This document shows positions 51,279 to 63,498 of a stretch of 64,000 nt of DNA, in pieces. The notes beneath the pieces were generated by a model that saw nothing but the letters and a program-made list of their open reading frames with translations, was not told the DNA's origin and made no database searches. This DNA is from Acorus gramineus. Taxonomy: Eukaryota; Streptophyta; Magnoliopsida; Acorales; Acoraceae. The DNA lies in assembly GCA_030737835.1 (NCBI GenBank), contig JAUJYN010000012.1, positions 8,865,003 to 8,929,002 of the forward strand. The letters run 5' to 3'. A program made the position numbers and the translations under genes. How positions within the stretch are numbered: position 1 is the first letter of the stretch; every line of letters starts with the position of its first letter.

Positions 51279-52406
51279 GGCAAACCCGAAAAACCCTTTC
51301 AATAAAAGATCGAATTTTTTAAGTCAAACCTTCGAAGAAAGACCTGATTCGAAGTCGATGAAACGCTGGTCTCCGCTAAAAATTCAAACTTTCGCTCGAA
51401 TTCGACGAAGACGTGCAATACGATGTTCAAAATTTGAAAACTTGACCAACAAAGACATCGATTTCAGATTTTCAAAGGGAAAAACAATCGTAAAACAGAA
51501 CCTAATAAATCGAAAAATAAGTAAGATAGAGTCCAATAGAAAAAAAAATCAAAATTTCACTGTCGGAACTCTGAAGAAGTCTGAACTTTTTTTTTTTCAA
51601 AAAAAAAAAGAGAAAAATCCAAATAACCCCTTAGACTGTTAGAAATTCATATAACCCCTTCACTTTTTTCTAAAATCCATACATTATGTTTGGTAGGATT
51701 CTGAAGCAAATACTTATATGCATACCTCTTCCTGTTGATCCACACCTGGTTAACCGTGGTTGCAAATTCAGCTTTCCAAAATTCATTTATAATTTATTAA
51801 AAATTACGAGAAATCTTAAATAAATAATGATTTTAACATTTGAATAAATTATAAAACGTCATCTGAAGAAATAAAATTGTGATTTATAAAATATTTTTTT
51901 GTATGTTTAACACACTGCAAGGATTTTTTTAGTATATTGTGTTTTTAACGTTGGGGACTATTTAGACTTTTATAAGTGTTTTTAGTGGGTTATATAAATT
52001 TCAAGAAAAGTTAGGAAGTTATATGAATTGTCTGTAAAGAGTTATATGAATTTTTAAAAAAATAAAAATAAAGGATTACCACTTAGTTCACTTTGGGCCG
52101 AGCCCATTTATATTGCGGGCCTGACCTAAAGTATACAAGTCCAAACCCATGGACCAATCCAGTGTAAGATTTCGGGCCTGACCGTGGTCCACCCTCATAG
52201 GCAATTTTTTTGGAAAGGATATGTCCAACTCCAAATGAAATGCAGTCTTAATCGTAGTCCATATCATTTTTTTTTTAATAATCATGCTTTATTTCATTGA
52301 AATATATATTATTGTATTAAATAAAACATATATTGAAATATATTAGTATATGATAGAACCTTATACACTGTGATAACGCATAGTACAAATAGAACTACAT
52401 AAATAA
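51279..52406. other. Upstream flank of the E3 ligase gene
   Basis: 51279-51640 probably includes the leader and promoter of the minus-strand E3 ligase gene, without a clear TATA box. The remainder is AT-rich; 51600-52060 repeats the phrase ATATAACCCCTT / AGTTATATGAATT in inverted form, suggesting an old TIR element. No gene. Confidence 0.45.
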
Positions 52407-53109
52407 CTGAGGGTGTGTTTGTGTCACATGGAAAGTGAGGAAAAATGATGGAAAGTTTTAACTTTCCCTTTGACCACATAAAAACCAGCTGTTTGTGTTA
52501 AATAAAAAATGGGAAAAACTTTCCTTTTGTTATTTTATCTTATTAAGAGATGAGGAAAAAAAATTTCCTCACCCTAGAGAAGGGAAAGTGAGTTTGCGTT
52601 TTTTGGGTTTGGATATTAAATGTTTGGTGATATTGAATATTTTTATTTGTTCTTATTTTTTATTTTATAAGTAAATAATAAAAATATTTATTTAAATTTT
52701 ATTTATTTATTATGTGACATGTATTTGTTGATCGTTTTTCAAAATTTTATTTATTTAAAAATATTTAATTGATAAGTTAGGTTACTTTTATATTATATTT
52801 AAATTAGCATACAAACAATTTTTTTTTTTTTTTTGGTCATTTTTCATCATTTTCTCTGATAACATAAACAATATATATCATTTTCGGCCATTTTTATCAT
52901 AAACACAAAAAACAGTTTTTATTTTTCATCATTTTCCATCACAAACACAAGCAACAGTTTTTATTTTCCATCACTTTCCTTAACAGGCACAAACAACATA
53001 TAAATTGGTCAAAGAAAAAATAATTTCTTTTCCATCACTTTCACTTTGACTCAAATTCCATCACTTTCATTCATTTTCTCTTTGAGTTTGTGCACAGACA
53101 CACCCTTAG
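52407..53109. mobile_element. TIR element with CTRAGGGTGTGT ends
   Basis: About 700 bp. CTGAGGGTGTGTTTGTG at the left and the complement of CACAGACACACCCTTAG at the right match at 15 of 17. Internal GGAAAGTGA and TTTTCCATCACTTTC motifs are inverted and repeated. No coding or clear target duplication. Confidence 0.7.
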
Positions 53110-55184
53110 TGTATTAGCTAGGTTTTTTTTTTTTTTTAGAGAAATTGATCCTAATTCTATGTATAACCATTCTTTTTTGTATTTTTAAGCAATGATGTGA
53201 TTCGTTATAATATTGAAAGTATAATTTATAATCTAAGAAAGCGTGACAATTGTTATTATGAGGATTATATCTAGAAGTTTGTGATCACATGATTAATTTT
53301 GTATTCGAAACCTACAAAATTATATGTCCTAGGCAAGTTATTCAATCCTCCTAATACTGTTGACAAATCCAGATTTGATTCTCCATTCAATCATGCTGCG
53401 TGCATACAACACGGAAAGCCAGCCTAATTTAAACGAATATATTTCATGGAGGGTTTGCCCTGTATTCTATTTTAAAAAAAATTGATGAAGAGTTTTTAAT
53501 TCTATTATAAAAACATGTCTTCCATCCAAACACAATGTTTAATAACCCTCCCTATGATGTATGATATTGAGTTATACGCACTTGGTAATTATACTGGATA
53601 GATAAAAATCTATATAGAAGAAACAATTTTTTATTGTCTTTTTATTTCTCATTATGGGAAATGTAAAAATAACATTTTTGTTATTTAGTTCATGTTAATT
53701 AAAGTAAAAATAAATGATGGATAAGAAATGGATAAAATATATAACAATTATATTCATATATTTCAATCAACTGGACATACTCACTTATAAAACAAATATC
53801 AATGGGCATTGATTGCATTTGTTACGCCACTAACACAGTAAATGAAATCATTTCAAACAATATATTCTTCACTATATATCTTCGTATGTACCCCCCATGA
53901 CGAAAAATATAAAAAATACATGCAATTTATTTGAGTATGTATATCATTTTGTATATATAAAAAAGAGAGCTACAAATGGGTTGAACATATCATTTTCCAA
54001 TGACCAAACTACAAGTTTTATCTAACGAAGCATATATCTTATCAGATACACAAAATTATGAGTCTGAATTCAATCAAAACTAGCTTCGGTCAATCATGTT
54101 AGTATCGAATTGCAACAACATATTAATCGAATTGCACAATCCATTATCGGGTACATGGTTCACTCTTTTATTGGATACTGATTCTATCAAGAAAGTTGAA
54201 CATGTATCTAACAATTAGTTATACAGTTCGATTAATAAATAAATCGTATAGTTTGATAAATAAAACATATAATTTGATATTGATATGACCGATCGAAACC
54301 AAATCGTCCCATCCCAAATCCGTTCAACACACGCATCGGTTAATCCACCCCACACGGTTTGTTTTTTACCGGTGGTCCATCCGATTAAATCTGACGGTCT
54401 CCAGTGATTTGAAAAAGTCAAAAGGCAATGGTGGATTACAACTTACAAGGAAGCTTCCCTTTCTTGGATTGTTGTTATGGACATTGAATCATTTAATGTC
54501 TGATGTTAATTGCATAGATAGTGATTAGTGACTATTATAATGTTCTAATCCTAACATGTTATTATATTATATTATTATATATACACAACATGGAAGAAAA
54601 AAAATTGTGGTTTTATTTTGGTTTCAGGTCCCTTACTTTTTTTTTATTCAAGGCTATGTCCCTGTGATGATACAAAAATATGGAAGAAATCTTTTAAAAT
54701 TTTAGAATACTTTTTCAAATTACACCTACTACGTAAGGTCATTTTTAGTTAAATTTTTTTCATATTTTTTATAAATAATATTATTTAATTTATTAGAATA
54801 TATATTTTATTTTATTTTTATAAGAATACATACCTATTAGATAAAAATATATCATTTAAAAATAATATAAAAACATGTACAACATGCGTTTGGATAGTAA
54901 AATGAATCTGAGAGTAACATTTTCCTTATTTAAATTTGAAAGGATTTACCTATGAAGATCTCCAGGGACTTAAAATAGTGTAGAGAGAGAGAGAGAGAGA
55001 TTCAAATGGACATTTCAAAAAAATTGGGAATATTAGGAGGATCCAAAAGCAAAAACATCAACAAAGAACAGATCAAACCACATATTTTTGGGTTCATGTA
55101 AACAATTTAGATTGAGAAACATATCAACCCCAGAAATTTCAAGAAGTCCAAATGCCCTTCTCCAGTCTTCTTCCCAATCAAAAG
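53110..55184. other. AT-rich intergenic region
   Basis: No gene recognised. 54060-54300 repeats phrases found at 50825-50960 and 20040-20160 (AAACTAGCTT, GAATTGCACAA, TACATATTCCACT-like), an old dispersed repeat. A (GA)n tract lies near 54981-54999. Confidence 0.45.
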
Positions 55185-55879
55185 TCAGACCCTGCAAAAA
55201 AAACCATATCATACTTGATACATACATACAGAAAATGATTTGGCAACAGAGTAACACATGAAGATCACATGAATACATACTCGGCATACTCTATATTGAT
55301 CTGCTTAGCCGCAATGTTAGCAATCGCCCTGTACGCGGTGGTCGAGAGGGCCATGGTGGTGCCGCCCCTAACTGGCTTCGTTACTGCCATGGACGCATGG
55401 TCGACGATCACTATCTGGATCGTCTCGTTCGTACACGCACCCCGCAATGCCGAGCTCAGACACCTGACCAAGTACTGCCTCCCACAAGAGGCCCCGTTGT
55501 CCCATATCGCGTCTCCGGCGGCTGCGAAGAAATTGTTCGCCGGAAACTGTGTTGGGTCATTGCCATTGCATGCAGTGGCTGCAGAAAAATATAGAAAGAA
55601 CATGGTTTATGTTGCTAGAAAACATAAGGGTCAGTTTGGTGATCATTCTCGTTCTCTTTCTGCTGGAACACCCATGCGAATGTCGTTTGATTGAAGAAAA
55701 TTTTCTTCTGGAATAGAGTTATCAAACTAGTTGAATCACATGAAATAAGTTTGTGAAAACTTACGAAGATATGGGGGGTTGTAATATGAAGAGGTTCCGA
55801 CGTCGGCGGTGGAGAATTGGAAGATGAGAGTGGTGAGAAGTAATAGAAGCCATGAGAGGAGCTTGGCATGTTTTGACAT
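55185..55879 (-). CDS. EG45-like domain / plant natriuretic peptide-like secreted protein
   Basis: Three exons on the minus strand, 55879-55765, 55578-55281 and 55191-55185, give 139 aa, close to the family's 125-140. A clear signal peptide covers residues 1-25, with cleavage predicted after STA. The rest is a double-psi beta-barrel like the N-terminal half of expansins: YLPTACNGNDPTQFPANNFF, GASCGRQYLVRC and a TIQIVIVDHA strand, ending INIEYAEV. The last exon supplies only 7 coding bases, including the stop. It lacks an expansin C-terminal domain. Members of this family are apoplastic; PNP-A-type proteins affect ion and water movement. Whether this one does is unknown. The gene appears complete. 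Confidence 0.9.
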
Positions 55880-56751
55880 GGTTTTTGGAGGAAGGAGAAT
55901 CCTATACAATAAAAAAAAAAAGAATTTCAGAAGAGGACAATTTCTTTATATGTTGGGGATGTGAACTGTGAGGTTCTTTATTCAAAGTCAACAAGTAGAA
56001 TTCCAAATTATTAAGAGAGACGTGTCAGAGACAACTAATTGCAGGCTTTCAGTTATGGAATAAGGTGTCTGTTTTTACTGCAGTTCTTAATATGGTGACA
56101 TGATTCAAGGCCATCTGATTATTTTTGTTGTCATGGATGGGTTTGATCAACAGAAATAGTTACTAAGCAAGTCTAAAATCTTGATCAGGTTCTCTCATGA
56201 TATAAAACTGTAAAATATCACTTGAATGAACCTTTTCATGATATAATTCAAACATGTAAATTGATAAACTTTGGTTGAAAACAATTTAGAAAGAAAGGAG
56301 TAGGGACTGTCCAACAATAAAATAAAAAAATAAAAAAACCTGTCATCTTGGCCCGTTTGGACTTTTGAACCAATTTTCAAAAATAAGTTTTTAAAAAAAG
56401 CTCTTTCTAACCATTTTTTTTATTTTAAAAAAAGCTGTATTAAAAACTAATCATTGGGAACTGATCGTGTAAAATATAATTTTTCAAAAGCAAAATCTAC
56501 TTGATAATTGGTTCCAAACCGGATCTTCATCAGATTGTCAAGCACAGTAGTATTGCCAAGGGGTATAAAAAAAAAATGCCTTAAAACAATTGGATTCTAA
56601 AGGGAATGAGTGATTCAAGAAATAATGATCCTAAGAGTCAAACGATCGTAAGTCATGTACAACAAAAATGTCTTTATACATGCACTGAAATGATAATTTT
56701 CGGATTTGCTTAATCTTTCCAAATGCCATCAAAATGGAGAAGCAAGCATAC
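55880..56751. other. Promoter side of the EG45-like gene, with a MITE-like repeat
   Basis: 56345-56520 has hAT-like inverted ends (CCCGTTTGGACTTTTGAACCAATTTT at the left, AATTGGTTCCAAACCGG at the right). The rest shows no gene. Confidence 0.45.
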
Positions 56752-57152
56752 CTCAGAAGCAAGGAAGTTGAACAGAACCGTAATTGCTTCACTTCTACCT
56801 TGAGTGCTTCACTCTGCAATACCTATAGAAGAGATCAAGTCTTCAGTGAAGATCTAAGCTGATGAGGAAAATCTATTGAGATTTTCATACAACTACATAA
56901 ATGAGTAGATTCTTCTCTTCATCTTATAAGAGATTTCCAAAGCGGATCAATTTCTATTGTATCCATTGTTATGGGTAGAGAAGGATTTTAGATAGAGTAC
57001 CTCACAAAAATCAAGTCAATTGAGTCTTCAGTCTCAAAGCACTCAAACTTAACATGCCCCACTTGGACCTCCCAATATTCCAGTTTGTCACAAACTCTTC
57101 TTAATATAGGATCTTTTGGCTCAACAAACAATTCAAATCCACCAGTCTCCAT
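56752..57152 (-). CDS. Unidentified two-exon coding fragment
   Basis: On the minus strand an ATG at 57152 opens 49 codons ending at a good donor (TTT|GTGAGG, 57006). A phase-0 acceptor at 56822 (CTATAG|GTATTG) continues 23 more codons to another donor at 56752 (AG|GTATGC). The 73-residue product starts METGG and includes FVEPKDPILRRVC, EYWEVQVGHVKFECFETED and LKVEVKQLRFCSTSLLL. Amino-acid use looks like a real soluble protein rather than noise. I do not recognise the family and found no convincing next exon before the EG45-like gene. It may be the 5' part of a gene, a gene fragment, or chance. Confidence 0.4.
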
Positions 57153-58864
57153 CCCACCCAGTTACTGCAGTAGACGAGTAATAGTCTTCTGTCAAAATGA
57201 GAAAGAGATTAAACTCGATAAAAACATAGAGTGAAAAGATGCATCAAAGCTGGTCCACTTCCCTTCTCTGTCACCAACTTTACATATGCAATTATGATGT
57301 CCATCCAAGATTTTCACCAAACAAATGCTGTGTTATAAACCCCTGTTTTATTAAGTTATAGGTTGGCAGACCATTTTCACATAATGTTGTATAAACCACT
57401 GTTTTATATACACTTTTAAAAAGATGGTATACCGTTTTTTAAATTTAAGATAGCGTTTGGAAACGCAAACGCATTCCGATGATCATACTTTTATAGGAAC
57501 AAGTTGTTGCACATGTGCATTGGAAAGTAATGAAAGAGCATATTGAGATCATTGGTTTATTGTAAATTATCATCTAATTTATTACAAGATGAGTATTTCT
57601 ATCTCAATCATTTTTTATATAAAAAATAACATGTTATACTAAATGTCAACAAAAGGTGTGAAACTTATCTATGATTCAGAACAAAGTAAATTGGAACAAT
57701 GATCCACAACAAAAGAGGACTTCTAGTATACTCCATTCTAGCAGTTCAACAAGTTAGATCAGTGTAAAGTATCTTGAAAGCACAGTGATCTTAGAAACTC
57801 ACTCAACAACAAAGCCTTTTGAGTACTCATCTATCCATGTAAGATAGATGCGTGGATGTAGGCTCCCATCCGACAGTAAATACAACCAATTTTTATAAAC
57901 TAAAACTACAACTAAGAAAGCAAACAATCTCTTCATTTAAACAATAACACCTTTCATCCGTTTGCATATTAAATACTGAATTTTTCATTTTTATTCTACA
58001 TATCCGGGTGACTATAACAAATAAATAACACTGGGTGTATGGCATAATCTGATATTACATTGTCAATAATATTTCAAGTCTTGTGATGAAAGCCAATCAC
58101 AACATCGAAAGCCTGGCATAATATCTAAGACTGCAAAAAGCTCGCGTGTTGAATGAACTGAGAGAGGTAAAAAAAAGTGACAGCGAGGGTCTTCGGTTCG
58201 CTCATCGCATCGATGACTGTGATTAAGACACACAGAATCTACAGTGAAAAAAAATCAGCATTAAAAAATCATATGCTATAGAAATGGTTCAAATATTGAG
58301 TTATCAGATAATTGAGGACGTAACATTATGTCTTAAGAAAACACTGTGAATTAATACCAATGGTTTTTGAGAGACATTTCTATCATAAACATCACTAATA
58401 TTTAATTTCCCTTTTTTGGGAAAAGGTTTGGATTGACTACGCATGCTTATTGAAAACTATTTGTTAGCATTGTTATACCAATAGAACCAAGTCAATTAAA
58501 TGACATGAAGGTAGCATGATTCATTGTTTATGGATTATTTTATAGGCTCAAAATTACATGGACATAAAAGTTAACTCCACCAACCCCAAATCAAATAAAC
58601 CATCGACAGATATTTTACTTAGTTTTTCATAATCAGAGCAAAGAAGTCCATGTGAATTATGCAATCAATAATAATAAATATTTGCAAATGAATAAGAAAA
58701 TACACATCCATAAAGCATAAAAAAAGGTTGGACGTTAGTAAAGCATAATTAAGAAGCAGGATTGGAAAGTTTGCTGTGGGGTATAATGCGAGAAATGTGA
58801 AAAAAAAAATGGAGTAGAAAGGTCTTAACAAAGAACATGCAAAAAAACTTAGGTAGAAATTTAC
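57153..58864. other. Region between the unknown fragment and the oxidase exons
   Basis: No coding exon found, including none of the acyl-CoA oxidase exons that should follow. A 17-bp phrase TATAAACC-CTGTTTTAT is repeated at 57334 and 57391. Confidence 0.45.
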
Positions 58865-59269
58865 GTCTTTGCAATCAGAGGTAAGAGACACCGCTGATGA
58901 CTGTGATAATCGAGCAATAGAACTTCAGGCCTATTTGGGGCAATAGAGAAAGCATGTCTTGTCAAAGCGTACCTTACAGCAATTGCTAAACTAATCTGCA
59001 AAGGCAAGCAATACAATTTTATCATACCCATGTATACAATGATCCCAATTAGCGAGAGGACTGACTAACCCAATTAATTGGAACAGGTTTGTTGCATTTA
59101 TGTTTAGGTCATGCATGTTATGCATGCACTTCTTGTCCAGTACATAGAAAAACACAAGTATAATTAACAAAGAGCAACAGGGAACTGAACTCACCTTTGA
59201 TATATAAATTGAACTGACAGCAATGTTAACACGACTAGATGTCAGAGGAGCTACAAAAGCTGCAAACCT
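58865..59269 (-). pseudogene. Acyl-CoA oxidase (ACX3-type) gene fragment, two exons
   Basis: Minus-strand exons 59269-59195 (25 codons, RFAAFVAPLTSSRVNIAV...) and 58995-58865 (43 codons plus 2 bases, containing YALTRHAFSIAPNRPEVLLL and HSHQRCLLPLIAKT) match the central part of plant peroxisomal acyl-CoA oxidases. These flavoenzymes open each turn of fatty-acid beta-oxidation. Both exons are open, joined by a proper GT-AG intron (59194-58996), and the second ends at a donor in the expected phase. Yet no upstream FAD-site exons or downstream exons lie within reach; the PPR gene begins 530 bp away. So this is a relic of a larger duplication, or exons displaced by rearrangement. Confidence 0.7.
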
Positions 59270-59795
59270 CTGAACATATAAAAAAAATGACAATTTAGAA
59301 ATAAGATCTCATCATCTCAATGAAATTTGCACCCAAACGATCTTTCCTCCTGTGTCGAACGCCTCCAATCCATCCAAGTGTATATATATATATATATAAT
59401 CTAATTTCAAATGCAGCTTTAAATATAAAGTTCTTTCCAAACCTGTTTCCAAACTCCACCTACATCTAACCATTAGAAGAATACATATCACAACATGAAC
59501 AATTGTCTCACAATCTACAGCAGCACTGGGACAACAAAGAAGCTTGAAAAACAAATAACTAATCATCTAATTGTGCGGTTAGAATAAAAATCAAACAAAG
59601 GACAACTAAACAAGAGAGCAAAGAAGCTTTGGCTTTCTAATGAGCATTAAGAGCTTGAAATTTCGTAAAGCAAAAAAAAATCAATAATTAATAAGATATA
59701 TCATGCTTTCACAACACACAATTCTCTACCCTCCAATACTCACCTACATCAATTCAAAAAAACCTTCATTGATGATGATAAAAAAAGGCTTTTAA
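59270..59795. other. 3' flank of the PPR gene
   Basis: Contains a (TA)n tract near 59381-59398 and no recognisable exon. Confidence 0.45.
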
Positions 59796-61283
59796 TCAAT
59801 AAAATTGCCTGCCACATCGCCCACCATCAGTGCATGACGTAAAATTCGAATAACTCTGTTTGAGCTCTCTTGCTAGATCTCTCCTCCCCATTTTATCAAG
59901 ACCACTCACAACCTTCTTATAAACCACAAAATCAGGTATAAGCCCCTTCTGCATCATCTCAACCAGAACCATCCCTGCATCCACAACTTTCCCCGATTGC
60001 AAAAGCATCTTCACAAACAAACTATAATTCGCGTTCACTGAATACTTGTCCCTGACACTCATATCCAACACATACTTATGCGCATCATTGACCCGACCCA
60101 ACAAAAAGTAACCTTTGATAAACCCCGCGTGTGTAGATATACGCGGCCTCAGTCCCTCCGACACCATCCGTTCAATAAATGCAATCGCTTCATCCATCTT
60201 CCCAACCCGACAAGAATGAAGAGCCACCATTTCATATGTTATAGCGTCTGGGAGGTACCCGGAATGCTCCATTGCTTCCAAGAGCTCGCAAGCCTCAGCA
60301 ACTCTACCGTTCTTGAAGAGGCAACCCAACAAATAATTGTAAGATTTCGTGTTCGGGTCAAAGCCAAATCTATTCATTCCCTCGATCACATCACGTGCGT
60401 CTCGGAAATCCCCATTTCGGCATTTTGCAGCGATCAAAACATTGTAATACGAAGTCTTCTTCATAGTCAGTTCCATGACATAAATGGCAAGATCGAAATA
60501 ACCCAAATTGCAGAGGAGCTTAATCAATGACTGTGTTCCAGAGCCCCGACAAGATCCGCCGGAGAGGTTCAATACGTTTAAGACCTTTATGATGGAGTGC
60601 CTGACGTCATTGGAGGATTGGACAGCAAGGAACTCGAAGGCCTTTTCACTCAAGCAGTGACCTTTCAGTGAAAGCTCCCTCAACAGGACAAGCATTGCAT
60701 CGAAATCACCAATTCGGCCGTGGTTGTCGATGATCAGATTGTAAATCTCCGAACATGGTTCAAAATTCGACTGGGTTTTCATGACCCAGTTGTAGAAACG
60801 GAGAGCCGGAGCTCCTCGAGCGTTCAATGTGTGGAGGATCTCTTTCACCTGGGCTTGAGAAAGATTCATTCGATTCAACTTCGATTCAAAATCGGTTTCT
60901 CCTCTTTTTATTGAATCAGCGATTTTACTGAATTCGTCCCTGTCAAAATTGATTGATCTTCTCGTCGAAATAAAAAAGGATCGAATTTGGGATTGGAGGA
61001 AACCCGAATCAGGGTTAGGGTTTATAGCAAAATTTAGGGTTTTAGACAATACGCGCAATAGACATGACGAGGGAAGGATGTGAAGATTGGGTTTGATCCA
61101 AAGGTGGGGATTTGAAAAGAAAGTTAGGGTTTTTCGAGAAGGAGAGGAGGGGTTGAAACCAGACGAGAAAGTCGAAACGAAACGGTAAAAAATAGGGTTA
61201 GGGTTTCGAAGGGACCTGATTGAACTGACGAGGAGGCGTCGTACAGAATTCAAATTGAGGACCGTCGGAGACTTCCATTCCAT
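59796..61283 (-). CDS. Pentatricopeptide repeat protein, P class
   Basis: An intronless 495-aa frame, as usual for PPR genes. P-class PPR proteins bind organellar RNA and guide its processing, stability or translation. Six consecutive 34-36-residue units are clear in the C-terminal half, beginning near residues 277, 312, 347, 382, 418 and 452, with the typical YN-LI...NGRVAEA..L---M...G--PD pattern. Weaker units occupy about 150-275. The N-terminal ~110 residues are rich in Arg, Ser, Phe and Asn and poor in acids, fitting a mitochondrial or plastid targeting region. No E, DYW or SMR domain follows. The start at MEWK is the first ATG after an upstream stop. The gene is intact; the RNA target is unknown. 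Confidence 0.92.
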   Translation of the reverse strand: MEWKSPTVLNLNSVRRLLVSSIRSLRNPNPIFYRFVSTFSSGFNPSSPSRKTLTFFSNPHLWIKPNLHILPSSCLLRVLSKTLNFAINPNPDSGFLQSQIRSFFISTRRSINFDRDEFSKIADSIKRGETDFESKLNRMNLSQAQVKEILHTLNARGAPALRFYNWVMKTQSNFEPCSEIYNLIIDNHGRIGDFDAMLVLLRELSLKGHCLSEKAFEFLAVQSSNDVRHSIIKVLNVLNLSGGSCRGSGTQSLIKLLCNLGYFDLAIYVMELTMKKTSYYNVLIAAKCRNGDFRDARDVIEGMNRFGFDPNTKSYNYLLGCLFKNGRVAEACELLEAMEHSGYLPDAITYEMVALHSCRVGKMDEAIAFIERMVSEGLRPRISTHAGFIKGYFLLGRVNDAHKYVLDMSVRDKYSVNANYSLFVKMLLQSGKVVDAGMVLVEMMQKGLIPDFVVYKKVVSGLDKMGRRDLARELKQSYSNFTSCTDGGRCGRQFY

Positions 61284-62955
61284 GCTTCCTCCATTAAAGT
61301 TTCTCTAACTTTTTTGGGTTTCTCTGTTGCAGAGGTTTTAAGCGAACAGGGAGACGGAAATAACGATCAAATGCTGTTTGGGTTTACATGAATAGCGCTT
61401 ATCCTTTATAAAATTATCCTCGGCGGAACAGAACACTAGAACAGGGGGTTAAAAACATGGCAAATAAAACAGGGACTTTTTTGCAAATTACCCATTCAAA
61501 TTGTCCCGCCAATAGTCCTTCTTCTCCCCTGCCTCCGGCGCCGGTCCTCGGTGTCCCGGACATAGAAAAGCTAGTCCACCGTTCGATCGACCAAAATAAT
61601 TTCGATTTAGTTGATTGAGAAGATCTGGTCTTATGTTCATGAAATTATAATAAATTTGACTAATGAAGTTTTGGTTTAACACCAACCTGATGTTCAACTC
61701 TCTGACAAAAACCTTTTTGAGGAAAGAATATAAAAAAGGAGTTTTTTGTGAAAAGTAAAATCTTTTATCTCGATTTTGAGATTTAACTCATATTTATATG
61801 CTTATAGAGTGTATTTTGATAATGCCAGCTAACATGTACCACATTGTTGTGAGGCCACGTGGATAATTATGATTATAAAATACATATTCTATCATTCGTT
61901 TTGTTCATCTTTATTGTTTCTTAAAATTTATGTCTCAAATATCTAATTTGTTATCAAATCTATATTTACATTTAAAAATATTATATATAGAATTATTTAA
62001 TTTTAAACATTGCTTTTGAACTTTAGAGAGAAAAAAAATTATGCAAAATTTAACACACATTTGAATATAAATTCTATTTTTTTTTTATCAAATATAAAGG
62101 ATAGTTAAGGATTTGTAATAACATAAGAGTTAAATATTACTTATATAGAAAATGTTAAGGAGTATATGAGATATTTTATAGGGTGATAAGACATTTTGAG
62201 ACTCAAAATTTAATCTCCAAATATAGAGGCCGATGGATTTTGGGGGCTGTAAAATGGAGATATGAGGCAATTGGCCTGCATATCTGGCGGTTGGAAATAC
62301 TCTTATGTGGGGATCATGAGAGTTGTTACTCTAAATCTAGAGTTGACTTAGATAACGGCCTAAAATGAAAGGAAAATATTAGTCAGTCATGTTCACCTCA
62401 TTTTTTCAAGGATCAAATAATGGAAAAGTTAAAAATTATATTTGTTGGATAGTAATCCAAGTGTATGAAACTATAAATCTGATGGTCACGAAACGAGGTG
62501 ATTTCAAAGGGGCAAGCTTCTATTTTGAGAACTTGTGGGAGATGATAAGATGGAGTATCGCGGAGTGGGGCACGGGGATTGTACGGCAGTATGCATTCGG
62601 ATGGATGAGGTGGTTCTTCACGTATCGGAGTAGGAGTTGGGGATGGGGAGGTGTACATAGAGTAGAAACCTTTTCTACTCTTTTTTGTAAAGTGCAAGAC
62701 TCGTCTGCTCTTTTTTTGTTCTTGTTTTGTGTTGCTTTGTAATTTTATTTCTCTGTTTTTCTTGTCTCTCTATCTTGTTTAGACATTGTTCCGTTTTGAA
62801 AGTTTTTTTTTAAATGGAAATGTCCAAAGTTTACTGAACAAAAATATTGTGTGCAATAGATTCCAGAATCAAAATTCATTTGAGCAGCGAACTTAAATTT
62901 CTCAATTTGTTAGATTCTGTATAACCGGTGAATGTCATAGATGCAATGTTGTAGA
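61284..62955. other. Intergenic region between PPR and U1 genes
   Basis: 61284-61440 likely holds the PPR promoter. 61500-61600 is a GC-rich island without a recognisable frame. 62390-62750 contains an open stretch faintly like the end of a plant LINE (W-rich, followed by T/C-rich sequence), but without a poly(A) tail or target duplication I do not call it. Confidence 0.4.
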
Positions 62956-63210
62956 ATTGGATAATGTTACATATGCCCCATTTCCAGTTTACATGTTTTT
63001 TGAATTTTTTAAAAATAGTATACATCATCTAATGAGGTACATGCTTTTAGAAAAAAAAAATCATATATTTTAATGAACTGCATGAATGCATTTATAAAAA
63101 ATGTAAAAATCCTATTGAAGCATATACGTTGTTAATATAAATATATGTTTTGTTAATTTTCTATAAATGTGTAGGAGACTGAAAAAACTGAGTGTAATTG
63201 GATAATGTTA
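62956..63210. mobile_element. Dispersed MITE family copy flanked by 15-bp direct repeats
   Basis: Interior phrases (AATGAACTGCATGAATGCAT, AAAAATGTAAAAATCCTATTGAAGCATATAC) match the copies in the E3 ligase and STRAP introns, and the right part reads ACTGAGTGTAA, the inverse of the family end. AATTGGATAATGTTA occurs at both edges (62956-62970 and 63196-63210). Confidence 0.6.
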
Positions 63211-63422
63211 TCAATTTCAATTTTACTAGTTCATGAATGAGTGTATATACTATACACACACTTGGCTGGCCTGCACAAAGGTCCACGACCTCAGACGGTG
63301 CCAAGAGGCCTTCCATTAAAAAAAATTCCATCCGAACGGACGGCCTGGATTTGACGATTCAAATCACGAACTCTCAGAGTCCGGTGGTGCGTGTGGGTGG
63401 GTCGTTGTGAGTTTTATTTTTA

Positions 63423-63473
63423 ATCCCACATCGACAAAATAAAGAAGATGAGGAGAGGCGCATCACTATAAAA
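63423..63473 (+). promoter_or_regulatory. Plant snRNA promoter: USE and TATA box
   Basis: ATCCCACATCG (63423-63433) is the plant snRNA upstream sequence element, and TATAAAA lies at 63467-63473. The 33-bp gap between them is the spacing of RNA polymerase II snRNA genes (U1, U2, U4, U5); polymerase III genes have about 10 bp less. Transcription should start near 63499. Confidence 0.9.
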
Positions 63474-63498
63474 TGGGAGGGACCTGAAGCATGAGACC

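Noticed and set aside
51279..51302. Earlier start for the RING-CH ligase
   Set aside because: The upstream extension would begin with TTG; the first ATG in frame is at 51278.
58128..58250. Apparent further acyl-CoA oxidase exon (shared CACAGTCATC phrase)
   Set aside because: Only about ten bases match the true exon at 58865-58995 and the translation does not continue the family sequence.
60078..60914. Plus-strand open frames within the PPR gene
   Set aside because: Antisense shadows of an intact, clearly recognisable PPR frame.
62389..62742. Possible second LINE 3' end
   Set aside because: Only a faint Trp-rich resemblance; no poly(A) tail or flanking duplication found.
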